Shown here: positions 50,485 to 60,390 of the stretch, one piece after another
Layout: the number at the start of each line of letters is the position of its first letter
Position numbering within the stretch: position 1 is the stretch's first letter
NCBI RefSeq assembly: GCF_003990445.1
Contig: NZ_REEZ01000014.1
Location: forward strand, 48,246 to 112,245
Direction: 5' to 3'
DNA: 64,000 nt
Origin: Pararhodobacter zhoushanensis
GTDB taxonomy: Bacteria; Pseudomonadota; Alphaproteobacteria; Rhodobacterales; Rhodobacteraceae
The notes under the pieces: generated by a model
Database searches by the model: none
The model's input: the letters and a program-made list of their open reading frames with translations, nothing else
What the model was told of the DNA's origin: nothing
Translations under genes and position numbers: made by a program

Positions 50485-51957
50485 TCAGCCGGACTCGACG
50501 TAGCGGGTCAGGGTTTTCGCGGTGCCATCCTGCCAGAGCCTATGCAGCCAATGGGCAAACTGTGCGGCAAAGCCCGCGTGTTCGGCCAGATCGCCATAGA
50601 TCGCGTCCTGTTCCAGCCATGCCTGCGGGCGACGGCGCGCCTGCTGCGCCACCGGAACCAGACGGTCCCAGTTGGGGTCATTGGGGTCGATGGTGGCACC
50701 TGAATCCGTCACCCCGGCACAGTAGCGCGCCCAGAGCGCGCATTCCAGCGCCAGACCGCTATACGCGCCGCCGTTCTTGAGCGCGTCGCGCAGGGTGGGG
50801 ATGATGAATTTCGGCTGCCGGTTCGAGCCGTCCAGACACAAGCGGCGCACCGTATCGCCGATCTTGGGGTTCGAGAACCGCCGTTCGATCAGCGAGACAT
50901 AGGCGGGCAGGTTGGTGTCGGGGACCGGGGGCACCTGCGGGACGATCTCGGTTTGCTCGATCTTATGCAGGAAGGCGCGGATCAGGGGGTGTTCCATGGC
51001 CTCGTGGACAAAGTGTATGTCCATCAGCCCGGCGGGATAGGCGATGACCGCGTGCCCGCCGTTCAGGATGCGCAACTTCATCAGCTCAAACGGGGCAACG
51101 TCGTCGACGAATTGCGCGCCGACGGCTTCCAGCTGGGGGCGGCCGAGGGGGAAGTTGTCCTCGAGCACCCATTGCGTGAAGCCCTCGCAGAAGACCGGCC
51201 AGCCGTCTTGGACACCGAAGTCCTGCGCCAGAATGGCCCGCTCGCGATCGCCGGTGGCGGGGGTGATGCGATCAACCATGGCGTTGGGGAAGGCGACATT
51301 GGCGGCGATCCAGTCCGCGAAACCCGGATCGCTGAGCCGGGCCAGCCCGCAAAGCGCGTTGCGCGTCACCACGCCGTTATGCGGGATGTTATCGCAGCAC
51401 ATGACGGTAAACGGAGGCGTGCCCGCCGCGCGCCGGGCCTTGAGCGCGGCAATCATCATGCCGAAGGCGGTCTTGGGGGATGCGGGGCTGACGGCATCCG
51501 CGACAATCGCGGGGTGGGTCGGATCGAAGCGGTCTTTCGAATCCAGAAAATACCCGCCCTCGGTGATCGTCAGCGAGACGATGCGGATATCGGCCTGCGT
51601 CATGCGGGCGATGATTGCCGGGGCGTCGGCGGGTTCGAGGTAGTCGATCATCGAGCCCAGCACGCGGGCGGTCGAGTGATCGGCCTCTTGCTCGACCAGC
51701 GTGGTCAGCCAGTCCTGCGCCTGCAGCACGGCACGGCCCTTTTTCTCGCCTTCGAACACACCGGCGCCGACCAGCGCCCAGTCCAGCGACTGGCCCTGCG
51801 CAAACAGCCGGTCCAGATACATCGCCTGATGCGCGCGGTGAAAATTGCCGACGCCGAAATGCAGGATGCCGGGCGTGAGGGCCGCGCGGTCATAGCCGGG
51901 TGCGGCGACGCTCTCGGGCAGGGCGGTCAGGTTGGCTTGTGAGAGGGGGACGGTCAT
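50485..51957 (-). CDS. mtlK: Mannitol 2-dehydrogenase
   Basis: This 490-residue protein belongs to the long-chain polyol dehydrogenases. The NAD-binding N-terminus is ILHFGVGNFHRAHQAMYLDR. The catalytic Lys-Asn-His region is FELMKLRILNGGHAVIAYPA (about residues 293-312), close to the Pseudomonas mannitol dehydrogenase pattern. It oxidises mannitol (and likely arabitol) to the ketose in the cytoplasm. The start lies directly after the sorbitol dehydrogenase stop, in the order known from Rhodobacter sphaeroides. Confidence 0.9.
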   Translation of the reverse strand: MTVPLSQANLTALPESVAAPGYDRAALTPGILHFGVGNFHRAHQAMYLDRLFAQGQSLDWALVGAGVFEGEKKGRAVLQAQDWLTTLVEQEADHSTARVLGSMIDYLEPADAPAIIARMTQADIRIVSLTITEGGYFLDSKDRFDPTHPAIVADAVSPASPKTAFGMMIAALKARRAAGTPPFTVMCCDNIPHNGVVTRNALCGLARLSDPGFADWIAANVAFPNAMVDRITPATGDRERAILAQDFGVQDGWPVFCEGFTQWVLEDNFPLGRPQLEAVGAQFVDDVAPFELMKLRILNGGHAVIAYPAGLMDIHFVHEAMEHPLIRAFLHKIEQTEIVPQVPPVPDTNLPAYVSLIERRFSNPKIGDTVRRLCLDGSNRQPKFIIPTLRDALKNGGAYSGLALECALWARYCAGVTDSGATIDPNDPNWDRLVPVAQQARRRPQAWLEQDAIYGDLAEHAGFAAQFAHWLHRLWQDGTAKTLTRYVESG

Positions 51958-51958
51958 G

Positions 51959-52722
51959 TCAGCTCATCCAGTTCCCGCCGTCGACGTTATACGTCTGGGC
52001 GACGATGTAGTCGGCCTCGGGCGAGGCCAGAAAGACGGCCATGCCGGTCAGATCCTCGGCACGGCCCATGCGGCCAACGGGGACAGCGGCGCCGACTTCG
52101 GCCTTTTTCTGGCCCGGCGCCTTGCCTTCGTGCTTGGCGAAGAACGCATCCACCCCGTCCCAATGCTCGCCATCCACCACACCCGGCGCGATGGCGTTGA
52201 CGTTGATGCCGTGCTTGATCAGATCCAGACCGGCGCTTTGCGTCAGGCTGATGGTGGCGGCCTTGGTGGCGCAATAGACGGCGACCAGACCCTCACCACG
52301 CCGACCGGCCTGACTGGCCATATTGATGATCTTGCCGCCGCCACCGCGCGCGATCATGTGCTTGGCCACGGCTTGCAAGGTGAACAGCGTCCCCGCCACA
52401 TTGACCGAGAACAGGCGGTCATAGTCGGCCCGTGTGATCTCGACGATGGGGGCGGCGGTGAAGAGGGCGGCGTTGTTGATCAGGATGTCGATGCGCCCCA
52501 GCCGCGCCACCGTATCGGCCACCGCCGTGTCGATGCTGTCTTGCCGCGTCACGTCCAGATGCACCGCCTGCGCGCCGATCCCGTCGGCGGCGGCCTGCGC
52601 GCGGGGCAGATCGATGTCGGCGATCATCACCTGCGCGCCCTCGGCGACATAGGCGCGCGCGAAGGCCAGCCCGATGCCCCGGGCTGCGCCGGTGATCAGC
52701 GCGGTCTTTCCACTCAGCCGTG

Positions 52723-52726
<4 letters not shown>
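51959..52726 (-). CDS. smoS: Sorbitol dehydrogenase (SDR)
   Basis: This 255-residue SDR has [20 protein letters not shown] at the cofactor site, Asp after beta-2 ([11 protein letters not shown]) that selects [11 protein letters not shown], the catalytic Ser of [10 protein letters not shown] and YxxxK in [11 protein letters not shown]. It closely resembles what I recall of SmoS, which oxidises D-glucitol to D-fructose and galactitol to tagatose. It overlaps the ATPase gene by 4 bp and precedes mtlK. The smo name is based on sequence pattern and exact gene order. Confidence 0.9.
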
Positions 52727-53727
<1,001 letters not shown>

Positions 53728-53738
53728 GTCGTTCTTCC

Positions 53739-54569
53739 TTACTTGACGGCGCCGAAGGTGAGGCCGCGCACGAGTTGTTTCTGGCTGAACCAGCCCATGA
53801 TCAGGATCGGCGCGATCGCCATGGTCGAGGCGGCGCTGAGCTTGGCGTAAAACAGACCCTCAGGGCTGGAATAGCTGGCGATGAAGGCGGTCAGGGGGGC
53901 GGCGTCGATGGTGGTCAGGGTGAGGGTCCAGAAGGCCTCGTTCCAGGCCAGAATGATGTTCAAAAGGACCGTCGACGCGATGCCGGGGATCGCCATGGGC
54001 GTGAGCACGTAGAGGATCTCGGCCTTGAGCCCGGCACCGTCCATCCGCGCGGCTTCCAGAATCTCGCCCGGGATTTCGCGGAAATAGGTGTAGAGCATCC
54101 AGATGATGATCGGCAGGTTGATCATCATCAGGATGAAGATGAGTGCCGCCTTGCTGTCCAGAAGCCCGGTCTCGATCAGGATCAGCCGGATCGGGTACAG
54201 CACGCCTACCGCAGGCAGCATCTTGGTCGACAGCATCCACATCAGGATGTCCTTGGTCCGTTTGGCGGGCACAAAGGCCATCGACCACGCGGCGGGCACG
54301 GCGATGATGATGCCAAAGACGGTAGAGCCAACCGCCAGCGCGACCGAATTCCACAGGTATCGCATGTAGTCGGAGCGCTCCTGCACGACCGCGTAATTCT
54401 CCAGCGTCCAGTCAAAGTTGAAGAACACGGGCGGGTCGGCGATGGCGGCGGCTTCGGTCTTGAAGCTGGTCAGGATGGTCCAGAGGATCGGGAAAAAGAT
54501 CGTCAGGCCAATGATCCAGGCCAAAGCGGTATAGGCGATCTTGCGGCGGGTGGTGACGGCGCGGGCCAT
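53739..54569 (-). CDS. smoG: Polyol ABC transporter permease G
   Basis: This 276-residue protein has six membrane segments. The EAA coupling loop ([20 protein letters not shown], then [10 protein letters not shown], about residues 170-205) contacts the ATPase. The opening [20 protein letters not shown] is a usual MalG-type first helix. It pairs with SmoF to form the inner-membrane pore for hexitols. It starts 10 bp after smoF and ends 11 bp before smoK. Confidence 0.92.
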   Translation of the reverse strand: MARAVTTRRKIAYTALAWIIGLTIFFPILWTILTSFKTEAAAIADPPVFFNFDWTLENYAVVQERSDYMRYLWNSVALAVGSTVFGIIIAVPAAWSMAFVPAKRTKDILMWMLSTKMLPAVGVLYPIRLILIETGLLDSKAALIFILMMINLPIIIWMLYTYFREIPGEILEAARMDGAGLKAEILYVLTPMAIPGIASTVLLNIILAWNEAFWTLTLTTIDAAPLTAFIASYSSPEGLFYAKLSAASTMAIAPILIMGWFSQKQLVRGLTFGAVK

Positions 54570-54579
54570 GGCGGTCTCC

Positions 54580-55446
54580 TTACGCGTCGAGGTTCTTGCC
54601 GACGACGCGCATCAGCACGAGGGCGACGATATTGGCGAGGATCACGGCGATGATGCCACCGGCCGAGCCGAGGCCGACGTTCTGGCTTTCAATCACGCGC
54701 TGATAGACGAGGTAGGTCAGCGTTCTGGTGCCAAAGGCTCCGCCGGTGGTGACGTAGATCTCGGCGAAGATCGACAGCAGGAAAATCGTCTGGATCAGCA
54801 CGACTACGGTGATCGAGCGGGCCAGATGCGGCAGCGTCATGTGGTAAAAGCGCGAGATCGGCCCGGCACCGTCCATCTCGGCGGCTTCCATCTGCTCGCT
54901 GTCGAGCGACTGGATCGCGGTCAGCAGGATCAGCGTGGCGAAGGGCAGCCACTGCCAGGACACGATCAGGATGATGGAAAACAGCGGCGCCTGGCTGAGC
55001 CAGTCAATCGGTTGCAGCCCCAAAGCCTTGAACAGATGCGCGAAAAGCCCGTTCACCGGGTTCATGAACATGTTCTTCCAGACCAGCGCCGACACCGTGG
55101 GCATCACGAAGAAGGGGGCTATGACCAGAATGCGCACAACGCCCTGACCCCAGATCGGCTGATCCAGCAGATTGGCCAGCAGGATGCCCCCGATCACGGT
55201 GATCAAGAGCACACCGCCGACCAGTTGCAACGTGGTGACAACGCTGGACAGGAAGGCCGACGAGGTGACGAAACGGGTGTAGTTGCCCAAGCCCTCGCAG
55301 CAATCGAACGTGCCGCGCATCGGGCGGTAGTCGAGGGTCGAGAACCAGAGCGTCAGGATCAGCGGCACCAGCATCCAGACGAGGAGCAGGAACACCGCCG
55401 GTGCCATCATCACGCGGGCAGCGGAACGAGAATGCTGGGTGGCCAT
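54580..55446 (-). CDS. smoF: Polyol ABC transporter permease F
   Basis: This 288-residue protein is a MalF-type permease with six membrane segments and a shorter N-terminal region. Its EAA loop reads SEQMEAAEMDGAGPISRFYH then MTLPHLARSI (about residues 180-210). The start codon lies 135 bp after smoE, a gap that may let binding protein be made in excess. A GC-rich low-complexity stretch fills that gap (55447-55581). Confidence 0.92.
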   Translation of the reverse strand: MATQHSRSAARVMMAPAVFLLLVWMLVPLILTLWFSTLDYRPMRGTFDCCEGLGNYTRFVTSSAFLSSVVTTLQLVGGVLLITVIGGILLANLLDQPIWGQGVVRILVIAPFFVMPTVSALVWKNMFMNPVNGLFAHLFKALGLQPIDWLSQAPLFSIILIVSWQWLPFATLILLTAIQSLDSEQMEAAEMDGAGPISRFYHMTLPHLARSITVVVLIQTIFLLSIFAEIYVTTGGAFGTRTLTYLVYQRVIESQNVGLGSAGGIIAVILANIVALVLMRVVGKNLDA

Positions 55447-55581
55447 GTCGGACCCTCGTCAGGAAAAAAGGGGGGAGAGGGGGCACGCGGCCCGAAGGCC
55501 GCGCGCGATGTCATCAAGGAGGAGGGAAAAGCAGGGCGAAGCGCGGGTTGGGCGCGCCTCGCCCTATGGGTGCCGTGGGGA

Positions 55582-56895
55582 TCAGTACCCCGCGGCCTCC
55601 ATCTCTTCGGTGGCCAACTCTTGCGCTTGCTCAAGCGCTGCGGCCGCCGTGGTCTGCCCGGCAAGCGCTGCCGAGAAGAACTGACCGACCTCGGTTGCAA
55701 GGCCTGCGAACTCGGGGATCGCGACGAACTGCACGCCGGTATAGGGCACCGGGTCCACGGTCGGGTTGGTGGGATCCGCTGCTTCCATCGAGCGCAGGGT
55801 CATCGCTGCGAACGGCGCCGCGTCGAGGTACTCCTGGTTCTCGTAAAGCGAGGTGCGGGTGCCCGGCGGGACGTTGGCCCAGCCCTCTTCACTGGCGACC
55901 AGCGCGGCATAATCCGGGCCGGTTGCCCAAGCGATGAACTGGCGCGCAGCCTCAGGCGCATCAGACGAGGACGGGATCGCCAGCGACCAGGCCCAGAGCC
56001 AGTTGCCGCGCTTGCCCAGACCATTGTCCGGTGCCAGCGCGAACCCGACGCTGTCGGCCACCTGGCTGTCGGTCGGGTTGGTCACGAAGGAGGCGGCAAC
56101 CGTCGCGTCGATCCACATGCCGCAATGGCCGGTCTGGAACAGCGCGAGGTTCTCGTTGAAGCCGTTGTTCGACGCACCCGGAGGGCCCGACTGGGTCATC
56201 ATGTCGATGTAGAAGTTCAGCGTGTTCGACCAGGCTTCGGTATCGAACTGCGGACGCCAGTCCATGTCGAACCAACGCGCGCCGAACGAGTTGCCCATGG
56301 CGGTCAGGAACGCCATGTTCTCGCCCCAGCCTGCCTTGCCGCGCAGGCAGATGCCGTAGATCTCGTTGTCGCGGTCGGTCATCGCCGCTGCCGCGTCACG
56401 GATGAAGTCCCAGGTCGGGGCCTCGGGCATTTCCAGCCCGGCCGCTTCCATCAGGTCGGTGCGGTACATCACCATCGAGCTTTCGCCGTAGAAGGGCGAG
56501 GCATAGAGATTGCCGTCCACCGTCAGACCGCCGCGCACAGCGGGCAGCAGGTCGTCGATATTGTAATCGTCGCCCAGATCATTGAGCGATTGCAGCCAGC
56601 CCAGCTCGCCCCAGATCGGGACTTCATAGGTGCCGATGGTGATGACGTCATACTGACCGCCGCCGGTGGCGATGTCGGTCGTCACGTTCTGACGCAGCAC
56701 GTTCTCTTCAAGCGTGACCCACTCGACGGTGACGTCGGGGTGCATCTCGGTGAAATGGCTGGCCAGACGCTGCATGCGGATCATGTCGCCGTTGTTCACG
56801 GTTGCGATGGTGATCGTTTCGGCCTGTGCTGCAAGGCCGAAACCCGCAGCCGTCAGCGCCGTCGCACCCATCAGGGCGCGCAGGGTCTTTGTCAT
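55582..56895 (-). CDS. smoE: Polyol ABC transporter substrate-binding protein
   Basis: This 437-residue precursor has a signal peptide (MTKTLRALMGATALTAAGFG then LAAQA). The type II extracellular binding fold follows: HPDVTVEWVTLEENVLRQNV, PTWDFIRDAAAAMTDRDNEI and MAFLTAMGNSFGARWFDMDW. It traps sorbitol or mannitol in the periplasm for SmoFG. It is preceded by TTGGGAGGAT, and an inverted repeat just upstream may bind the regulator. It is first of the transporter genes. Confidence 0.9.
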   Translation of the reverse strand: MTKTLRALMGATALTAAGFGLAAQAETITIATVNNGDMIRMQRLASHFTEMHPDVTVEWVTLEENVLRQNVTTDIATGGGQYDVITIGTYEVPIWGELGWLQSLNDLGDDYNIDDLLPAVRGGLTVDGNLYASPFYGESSMVMYRTDLMEAAGLEMPEAPTWDFIRDAAAAMTDRDNEIYGICLRGKAGWGENMAFLTAMGNSFGARWFDMDWRPQFDTEAWSNTLNFYIDMMTQSGPPGASNNGFNENLALFQTGHCGMWIDATVAASFVTNPTDSQVADSVGFALAPDNGLGKRGNWLWAWSLAIPSSSDAPEAARQFIAWATGPDYAALVASEEGWANVPPGTRTSLYENQEYLDAAPFAAMTLRSMEAADPTNPTVDPVPYTGVQFVAIPEFAGLATEVGQFFSAALAGQTTAAAALEQAQELATEEMEAAGY

Positions 56896-56910
56896 GGTAT
56901 CCTCCCAAGG

Positions 56911-56929
56911 TGAGCAAATGCTAAGCTCA
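56911..56929. promoter_or_regulatory. Inverted repeat upstream of smoE
   Basis: TGAGC and GCTCA are separated by 9 bp (TGAGCAAATGCTAAGCTCA), ending 16 bp before the smoE start and close to its ribosome-binding site. The sequence lies in the 147-bp gap between smoE and the SorC-type regulator gene. Binding by that regulator would suit repression or activation of transport. The site is short, so the call is tentative. Confidence 0.35.
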
Positions 56930-57042
56930 TGGGCAATTTCTCACGACAATTTGTCACAGGTCAACAGAATTCTTGGCCGCGCCCGGTTGGGACGCAGCAA
57001 GGCACTGAGACTGTTCAGAAAAAATGAGGGGTCAGCGGGTGT

Positions 57043-57984
57043 TTACGCTGTTAGCGCAATCGCCGTGTTTTCGTCGGTGACCAGCCCGTTCACCAGTTTA
57101 CCTAACAGTGCCGCTCGAATCGCGGGGACTTTGTCGGGTCCGTGGGCGGCGGCAATCGTCGGCCCCGGAGGGGCAGGGGACAACAGGGCCGAGCTGACCC
57201 GGCTGTTGATCTCATCGTCCAGCAACTGCCCCTCGGCGTCAAAAACATAGCCGATGATCTCGCCCACGGCGCCCTTGTCACGCAGCCGCTGCTGATCGGC
57301 CAGCGTGATGAACCCGTCAATGACCAGCGGCGCGCGCTCATGCATCGTGCCGACACCCAGAAACCGCACATTCGTCCGCGCTGACAGCGCGCGGGTGCCG
57401 ATCAGGGTCTTCTGGCCCAACAGCGCCGTGCGTTCCTCGGCCGAGGCAGTGATCACCGGCAGCGGCACGGGAAAGGTCCGCGCGCTGATCTTGTCGGCGA
57501 TGGTAAACAGCACGTTGTAATACGCGGTCGAGCCATCAGGGGAAATGTTCCCGGTCAGCGAGACGATCTTGTGCTGGGCGCAGTCGAGATGCGGCAGATG
57601 CTCGACCGCCGCGCGCAGGGTGCGCCCGGTGCCCAGCCCGACAACCAGCGGCTCTTCACGCACCAGCCACCGCTCCAGCAGATCGCCGGTCGCCTGTGCC
57701 ACAGCCTGACCCGAGTTCTGCACCGAATCGAGCGAGGGCACGACCTCGCAGATTTCCAGCCCGAAGCGGTCCTGCAAGGCGCGGGCCAGTTCCATGCAGC
57801 GGGCGATGGGGTGGTCGATGCGGACCTTCACCAGCCCGGCTGCCAGCGCTTGCGAGACGAGTCGTTGCGCGGATTGGCGCGAAATTCCAAGGATTTGCGC
57901 GATCTCATCCTGCTTGCAGCCGCCGATATAGGCCAGCCAGGCCGCCCGCGCCGCGTCATCGTGTTTGCGTTCTGGGCCTGCCAT
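57043..57984 (-). CDS. SorC/DeoR-type sugar-binding transcriptional regulator
   Basis: The start at 57984 gives 313 residues. The N-terminal helix-turn-helix (WLAYIGGCKQDEIAQILGIS, then RQSAQRLVSQALAAGLVKV) precedes a long sugar-binding domain resembling the phosphosugar isomerase fold (LVVGLGTGRTLRAAVEHLPH, GVGTMHERAPLVIDGFITLA). SorC-family proteins control polyol operons in response to phosphorylated sugars. It lies upstream of smoE in the same direction and corresponds in position to the regulator of the Rhodobacter smo operon. Confidence 0.88.
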   Translation of the reverse strand: MAGPERKHDDAARAAWLAYIGGCKQDEIAQILGISRQSAQRLVSQALAAGLVKVRIDHPIARCMELARALQDRFGLEICEVVPSLDSVQNSGQAVAQATGDLLERWLVREEPLVVGLGTGRTLRAAVEHLPHLDCAQHKIVSLTGNISPDGSTAYYNVLFTIADKISARTFPVPLPVITASAEERTALLGQKTLIGTRALSARTNVRFLGVGTMHERAPLVIDGFITLADQQRLRDKGAVGEIIGYVFDAEGQLLDDEINSRVSSALLSPAPPGPTIAAAHGPDKVPAIRAALLGKLVNGLVTDENTAIALTA

Positions 57985-58074
57985 GTTCGTCTCCCGCGCT
58001 GTGCGTATCGTGGGGATCACCCTGCGCCTTGGCAAGACGCAGCACCGATACGCCTGATCACAAAAGGGGGGAGG

Positions 58075-58151
58075 TGGTACCGCCTTCCCGGCTTGAACGG
58101 GAGACCTCTAGATCCACAATCTAGCGCTCTAACCAACTGAGCTAAGGCGGC
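58075..58151 (-). tRNA. tRNA-His (GTG)
   Basis: The minus strand folds into a complete 77-nt cloverleaf with encoded CCA. Acceptor GCCGCCT pairs with AGGCGGT, the anticodon stem is CTAGA/TCTAG around TTGTGGA (anticodon GTG), and the T arm is TCCCG TTCAAGC CGGGA. No unpaired G-1 is encoded opposite position 73, which is A. This is the alphaproteobacterial histidine tRNA form, which its HisRS recognises without G-1. Confidence 0.95.
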
Positions 58152-58202
58152 ACACGGTGGGCGTTTAGCCCTGCTCTGAACCAATTGCAAGGGGGCAATC
58201 GG

Positions 58203-58682
58203 TCAGAGATTTCGATGCCATGTCTGTGCAACGACATCTTGGCCGAACGACTGCTGGGCTTCCGATTCGACCAAAGCGAATCCATTGCGCGCGTAGAGCC
58301 GCCCGGCGGCGCGGTGGCTTTCATGCGTCCACAGCACGATTTCCGTATAACCCGCTGCACGCGCGAAGCTGAGAGCGTGTTCCAGCATCCGCTGGGCAAG
58401 CCCTGTGCCGCGCGCCTCGGGCTCCAGCAGGAACAGCCGCAACTTGGCCACCTGTGCGTCACGCTGCACCACAAAAATCGACCCCAGCCGCCGCCCGTCG
58501 CGCCACGCGATCCAGCCCTGTTCGCGCCCGTCGATTCGGGTTGCAAGAAACTCGGTGACGATCTGCGTGACCAGCGCGGCGAAGCTGCCATCAAAGCCTT
58601 CATCCTGCGCATAGAGCGTATCATGCCGCTCGATCAGCCAAGCGGCATCACTTGCCGCGACAGGGTGCAGGGATATTTCCAT
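58203..58682 (-). CDS. GNAT-family N-acetyltransferase
   Basis: The start at 58682 gives 159 residues (MEISLHPVAASDAAWLIERH). The acetyl-CoA site is LFLLEPEARGTGLAQRMLEH, with the R-G-T-G-L loop. The late strand is YTEIVLWTHESHRAAGRLYA. Members of this subgroup often sit as a second domain behind MarR proteins, but here no MarR domain is fused. The longer upstream frame has no family sequence. Substrate unknown. Confidence 0.82.
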   Translation of the reverse strand: MEISLHPVAASDAAWLIERHDTLYAQDEGFDGSFAALVTQIVTEFLATRIDGREQGWIAWRDGRRLGSIFVVQRDAQVAKLRLFLLEPEARGTGLAQRMLEHALSFARAAGYTEIVLWTHESHRAAGRLYARNGFALVESEAQQSFGQDVVAQTWHRNL

Positions 58683-58783
58683 CGTGAGAGTGTCAAGGTG
58701 GGCACGGGCTGCGTCAAGTGCCCGGCGCTTGCGCTGCGCAGACCGGCGGGGTACGCACACCAAACGCAAAACACGAGGCTGTC

Positions 58784-59011
58784 ATGAGCATTAACAAAGA
58801 GAGCGATCTCGCCGCCAATCTGCAAATCGGCCCGACCACGCTGGGCATGGTGCGCATCTATGTCGAAGGTGGTGGTATCGATCTGCCGCTCGATTTCGAT
58901 CCCGATGAAGCCGATGAAATCGCCGAAGAACTGCGGTCGGCCGCTGAAGCGGCGCGCTCGATGGGCAGCGGTGGCAAACCGGCGGGCAAGGGCGGAAAAG
59001 GCAAGCGCTAA
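58784..59011 (+). CDS. Small conserved acidic protein (DUF6324-like)
   Basis: This 75-residue protein starts MSINKESDLAANLQIGPTTL and contains GMVRIYVEGGGIDLPLDFDP then DEADEIAEELRSAAEAAR. I recall it as a Rhodobacteraceae family annotated DUF6324. The centre is acidic and the tail ends with Gly/Lys repeats (GKPAGKGGKGKR), a possible nucleic-acid or RNA-binding tail. It directly precedes the SRP RNA on the opposite strand. Function is unknown. Confidence 0.7.
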   Translation: MSINKESDLAANLQIGPTTLGMVRIYVEGGGIDLPLDFDPDEADEIAEELRSAAEAARSMGSGGKPAGKGGKGKR

Positions 59012-59019
59012 GGCGCAGG

Positions 59020-59116
59020 GTGAGAGACCGGACACGACCCAAGCGGGATTCGTTGCGGCTGCTTCCTTCCGGACCTGACCGGGTTGGCGAAACGCCTGCC
59101 CGCGCCGATCTCTCGC
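59020..59116 (-). ncRNA. ffs: Signal recognition particle RNA (4.5S type)
   Basis: The minus strand contains the universal SRP RNA tip GTCAGGTCCGGAAGGAAGCA (reverse complement around 59058-59080). It is flanked by long complementary arms: GAGAGATCGGCGCGGGCAGG at the 5' end, and CCGGTCTCTC at the 3' end. The tip binds Ffh; the particle targets nascent membrane proteins. End points are judged from the closing GAGAGA/TCTCTC stem and may be off by a few bases. Confidence 0.93.
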
Positions 59117-59234
59117 GGATCACATATTCAAGCGCTGACGCTATTGCAAGGGTGCATTGTCGGCGCGCGGGGCCTGAGTTGCCAGCGGGGCGCGATCTGC
59201 GATACTGCGCGCTGATCCGTCCGAACAGAGCATC

Positions 59235-59849
59235 ATGAGCAAACGCGGCTATCATCACGGCAATCTGCGGCAGGCCTTGGTTGAGGCAGCGCTGGACCTG
59301 ATCACCGAGAAGGGACCGACCGGCTTCACCATGGCCGAAGCGGCCAAGCGCGCCGAGGTTTCGGCGGCAGCGCCCTACCGGCATTTCTCGGGCCGCGATG
59401 ATCTCATTGCCGAGATCGCGACGCAGGGGTTCGAGCTGTTCGCGGATGTACTGGATTTCGCCTATAACGGCGGAAAACCCTCGCCGCTTGCGTCCTTCGA
59501 GGCGGTGGGCCGGGCCTATCTGGCCTTCGCGCGCAAATATCCCGGCCACTATGTAGCGATGTTCGAATCAGGTGTATCACCCGGACAGACGCCGGAATTG
59601 TCGCGCGCCTCCGAGCGCGCCAACAAGGTGCTGACCCGCGCTGCCGACGCGCTCTCGGCGCGCATTCCGGCCGATCGACGCCCGCCATCGGCAATGTTCG
59701 CGGCGCATATCACCGCGATGAGCCATGGCATTGTCGAGCTTTACACCCGCGGAAAACCCGGCGGCCGCGCCCCGTTCACGCCCGAGGAATTGCTCGAAGC
59801 CGGGATCGGCATCTATCTGCGCGGTCTTGGCCTGATCGAGCGCGACTGA
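59235..59849 (+). CDS. TetR/AcrR-family transcriptional regulator
   Basis: This 204-residue protein has the TetR helix-turn-helix: YHHGNLRQALVEAALDLITE, then AAKRAEVSAAAPYRHFSGRD. The C-terminal region (RAYLAFARKYPGHYVAMFES through GIGIYLRGLGL) is the WHG-type ligand domain. No divergent target is adjacent; the SRP RNA gene lies upstream on the other strand. It is likely a local repressor with an unknown ligand. Confidence 0.85.
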   Translation: MSKRGYHHGNLRQALVEAALDLITEKGPTGFTMAEAAKRAEVSAAAPYRHFSGRDDLIAEIATQGFELFADVLDFAYNGGKPSPLASFEAVGRAYLAFARKYPGHYVAMFESGVSPGQTPELSRASERANKVLTRAADALSARIPADRRPPSAMFAAHITAMSHGIVELYTRGKPGGRAPFTPEELLEAGIGIYLRGLGLIERD

Positions 59850-59866
59850 GCGGCCTCAAGCGGGTG

Positions 59867-60304
59867 TCAGGATTCAGGCGGTTCGCTGGGCCGTTGCAAG
59901 GCGCAGTCGTGCTGGGGTGGTCTAACCGGTTGGCGCTTCTTGAGCATTTCGATCAGAAAGCTTTGCAGCTCCGAATACCCAAAAGGCCGATCCAGCACCG
60001 GGAAATGCGCGCGGGACACGCTCACGCCGTCATGCGCAACCAGGGCAAGACTGGTGCCCTGTTCGACCAGCTGCGCACACAGCCGTTGCCCACCCGTGGA
60101 TTCGCCCGGCGCGTCGATGATGGCGTAATCCACTCTCGGCAAGGTCGCCAACAACTCAAGAGCCGCGTCCGGGGACGTGGCGCGCTGGATATCTGTGTTC
60201 GGGGCGATTTCGGCCAACCCCTCGGCCACGTCTTCCATCATCATCCAGTCAGTCAAAACCAGCAGACAAAGGGTCCGGGGGCGTCGCGAGGGGGAAGTGG
60301 TCAT
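59867..60304 (-). CDS. Degenerate response-regulator receiver protein
   Basis: This 145-residue protein looks like a lone receiver domain. The pattern has a first strand with one acidic residue (LCLLVLTDWMMMED), the third strand ending in Asp64 (VDYAIIDAPGE), and a fifth strand plus the switch region FPVLDRPFGYSELQ. The Lys normal in xKPF is Arg106 here, and the N-terminal acidic pair is reduced. Phosphorylation is thus doubtful. It may act as a phosphorylation-independent partner. It is divergent from the Crp/Fnr-type gene. Confidence 0.65.
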   Translation of the reverse strand: MTTSPSRRPRTLCLLVLTDWMMMEDVAEGLAEIAPNTDIQRATSPDAALELLATLPRVDYAIIDAPGESTGGQRLCAQLVEQGTSLALVAHDGVSVSRAHFPVLDRPFGYSELQSFLIEMLKKRQPVRPPQHDCALQRPSEPPES

Positions 60305-60390
60305 GTCTCTCTTTCACAGTTGAAGGCGGGACAATGGAACTTTTCACCGGGTCGTGCATTAAACTGCGACATACAGAGGAAGATCTGCGG

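Noticed and set aside
54541-56913. 790-codon open frame on the plus strand across smoF and smoE
   Set aside because: It is antisense to two clear transporter genes and shows no family motif; long shadow frames are expected at this GC content.
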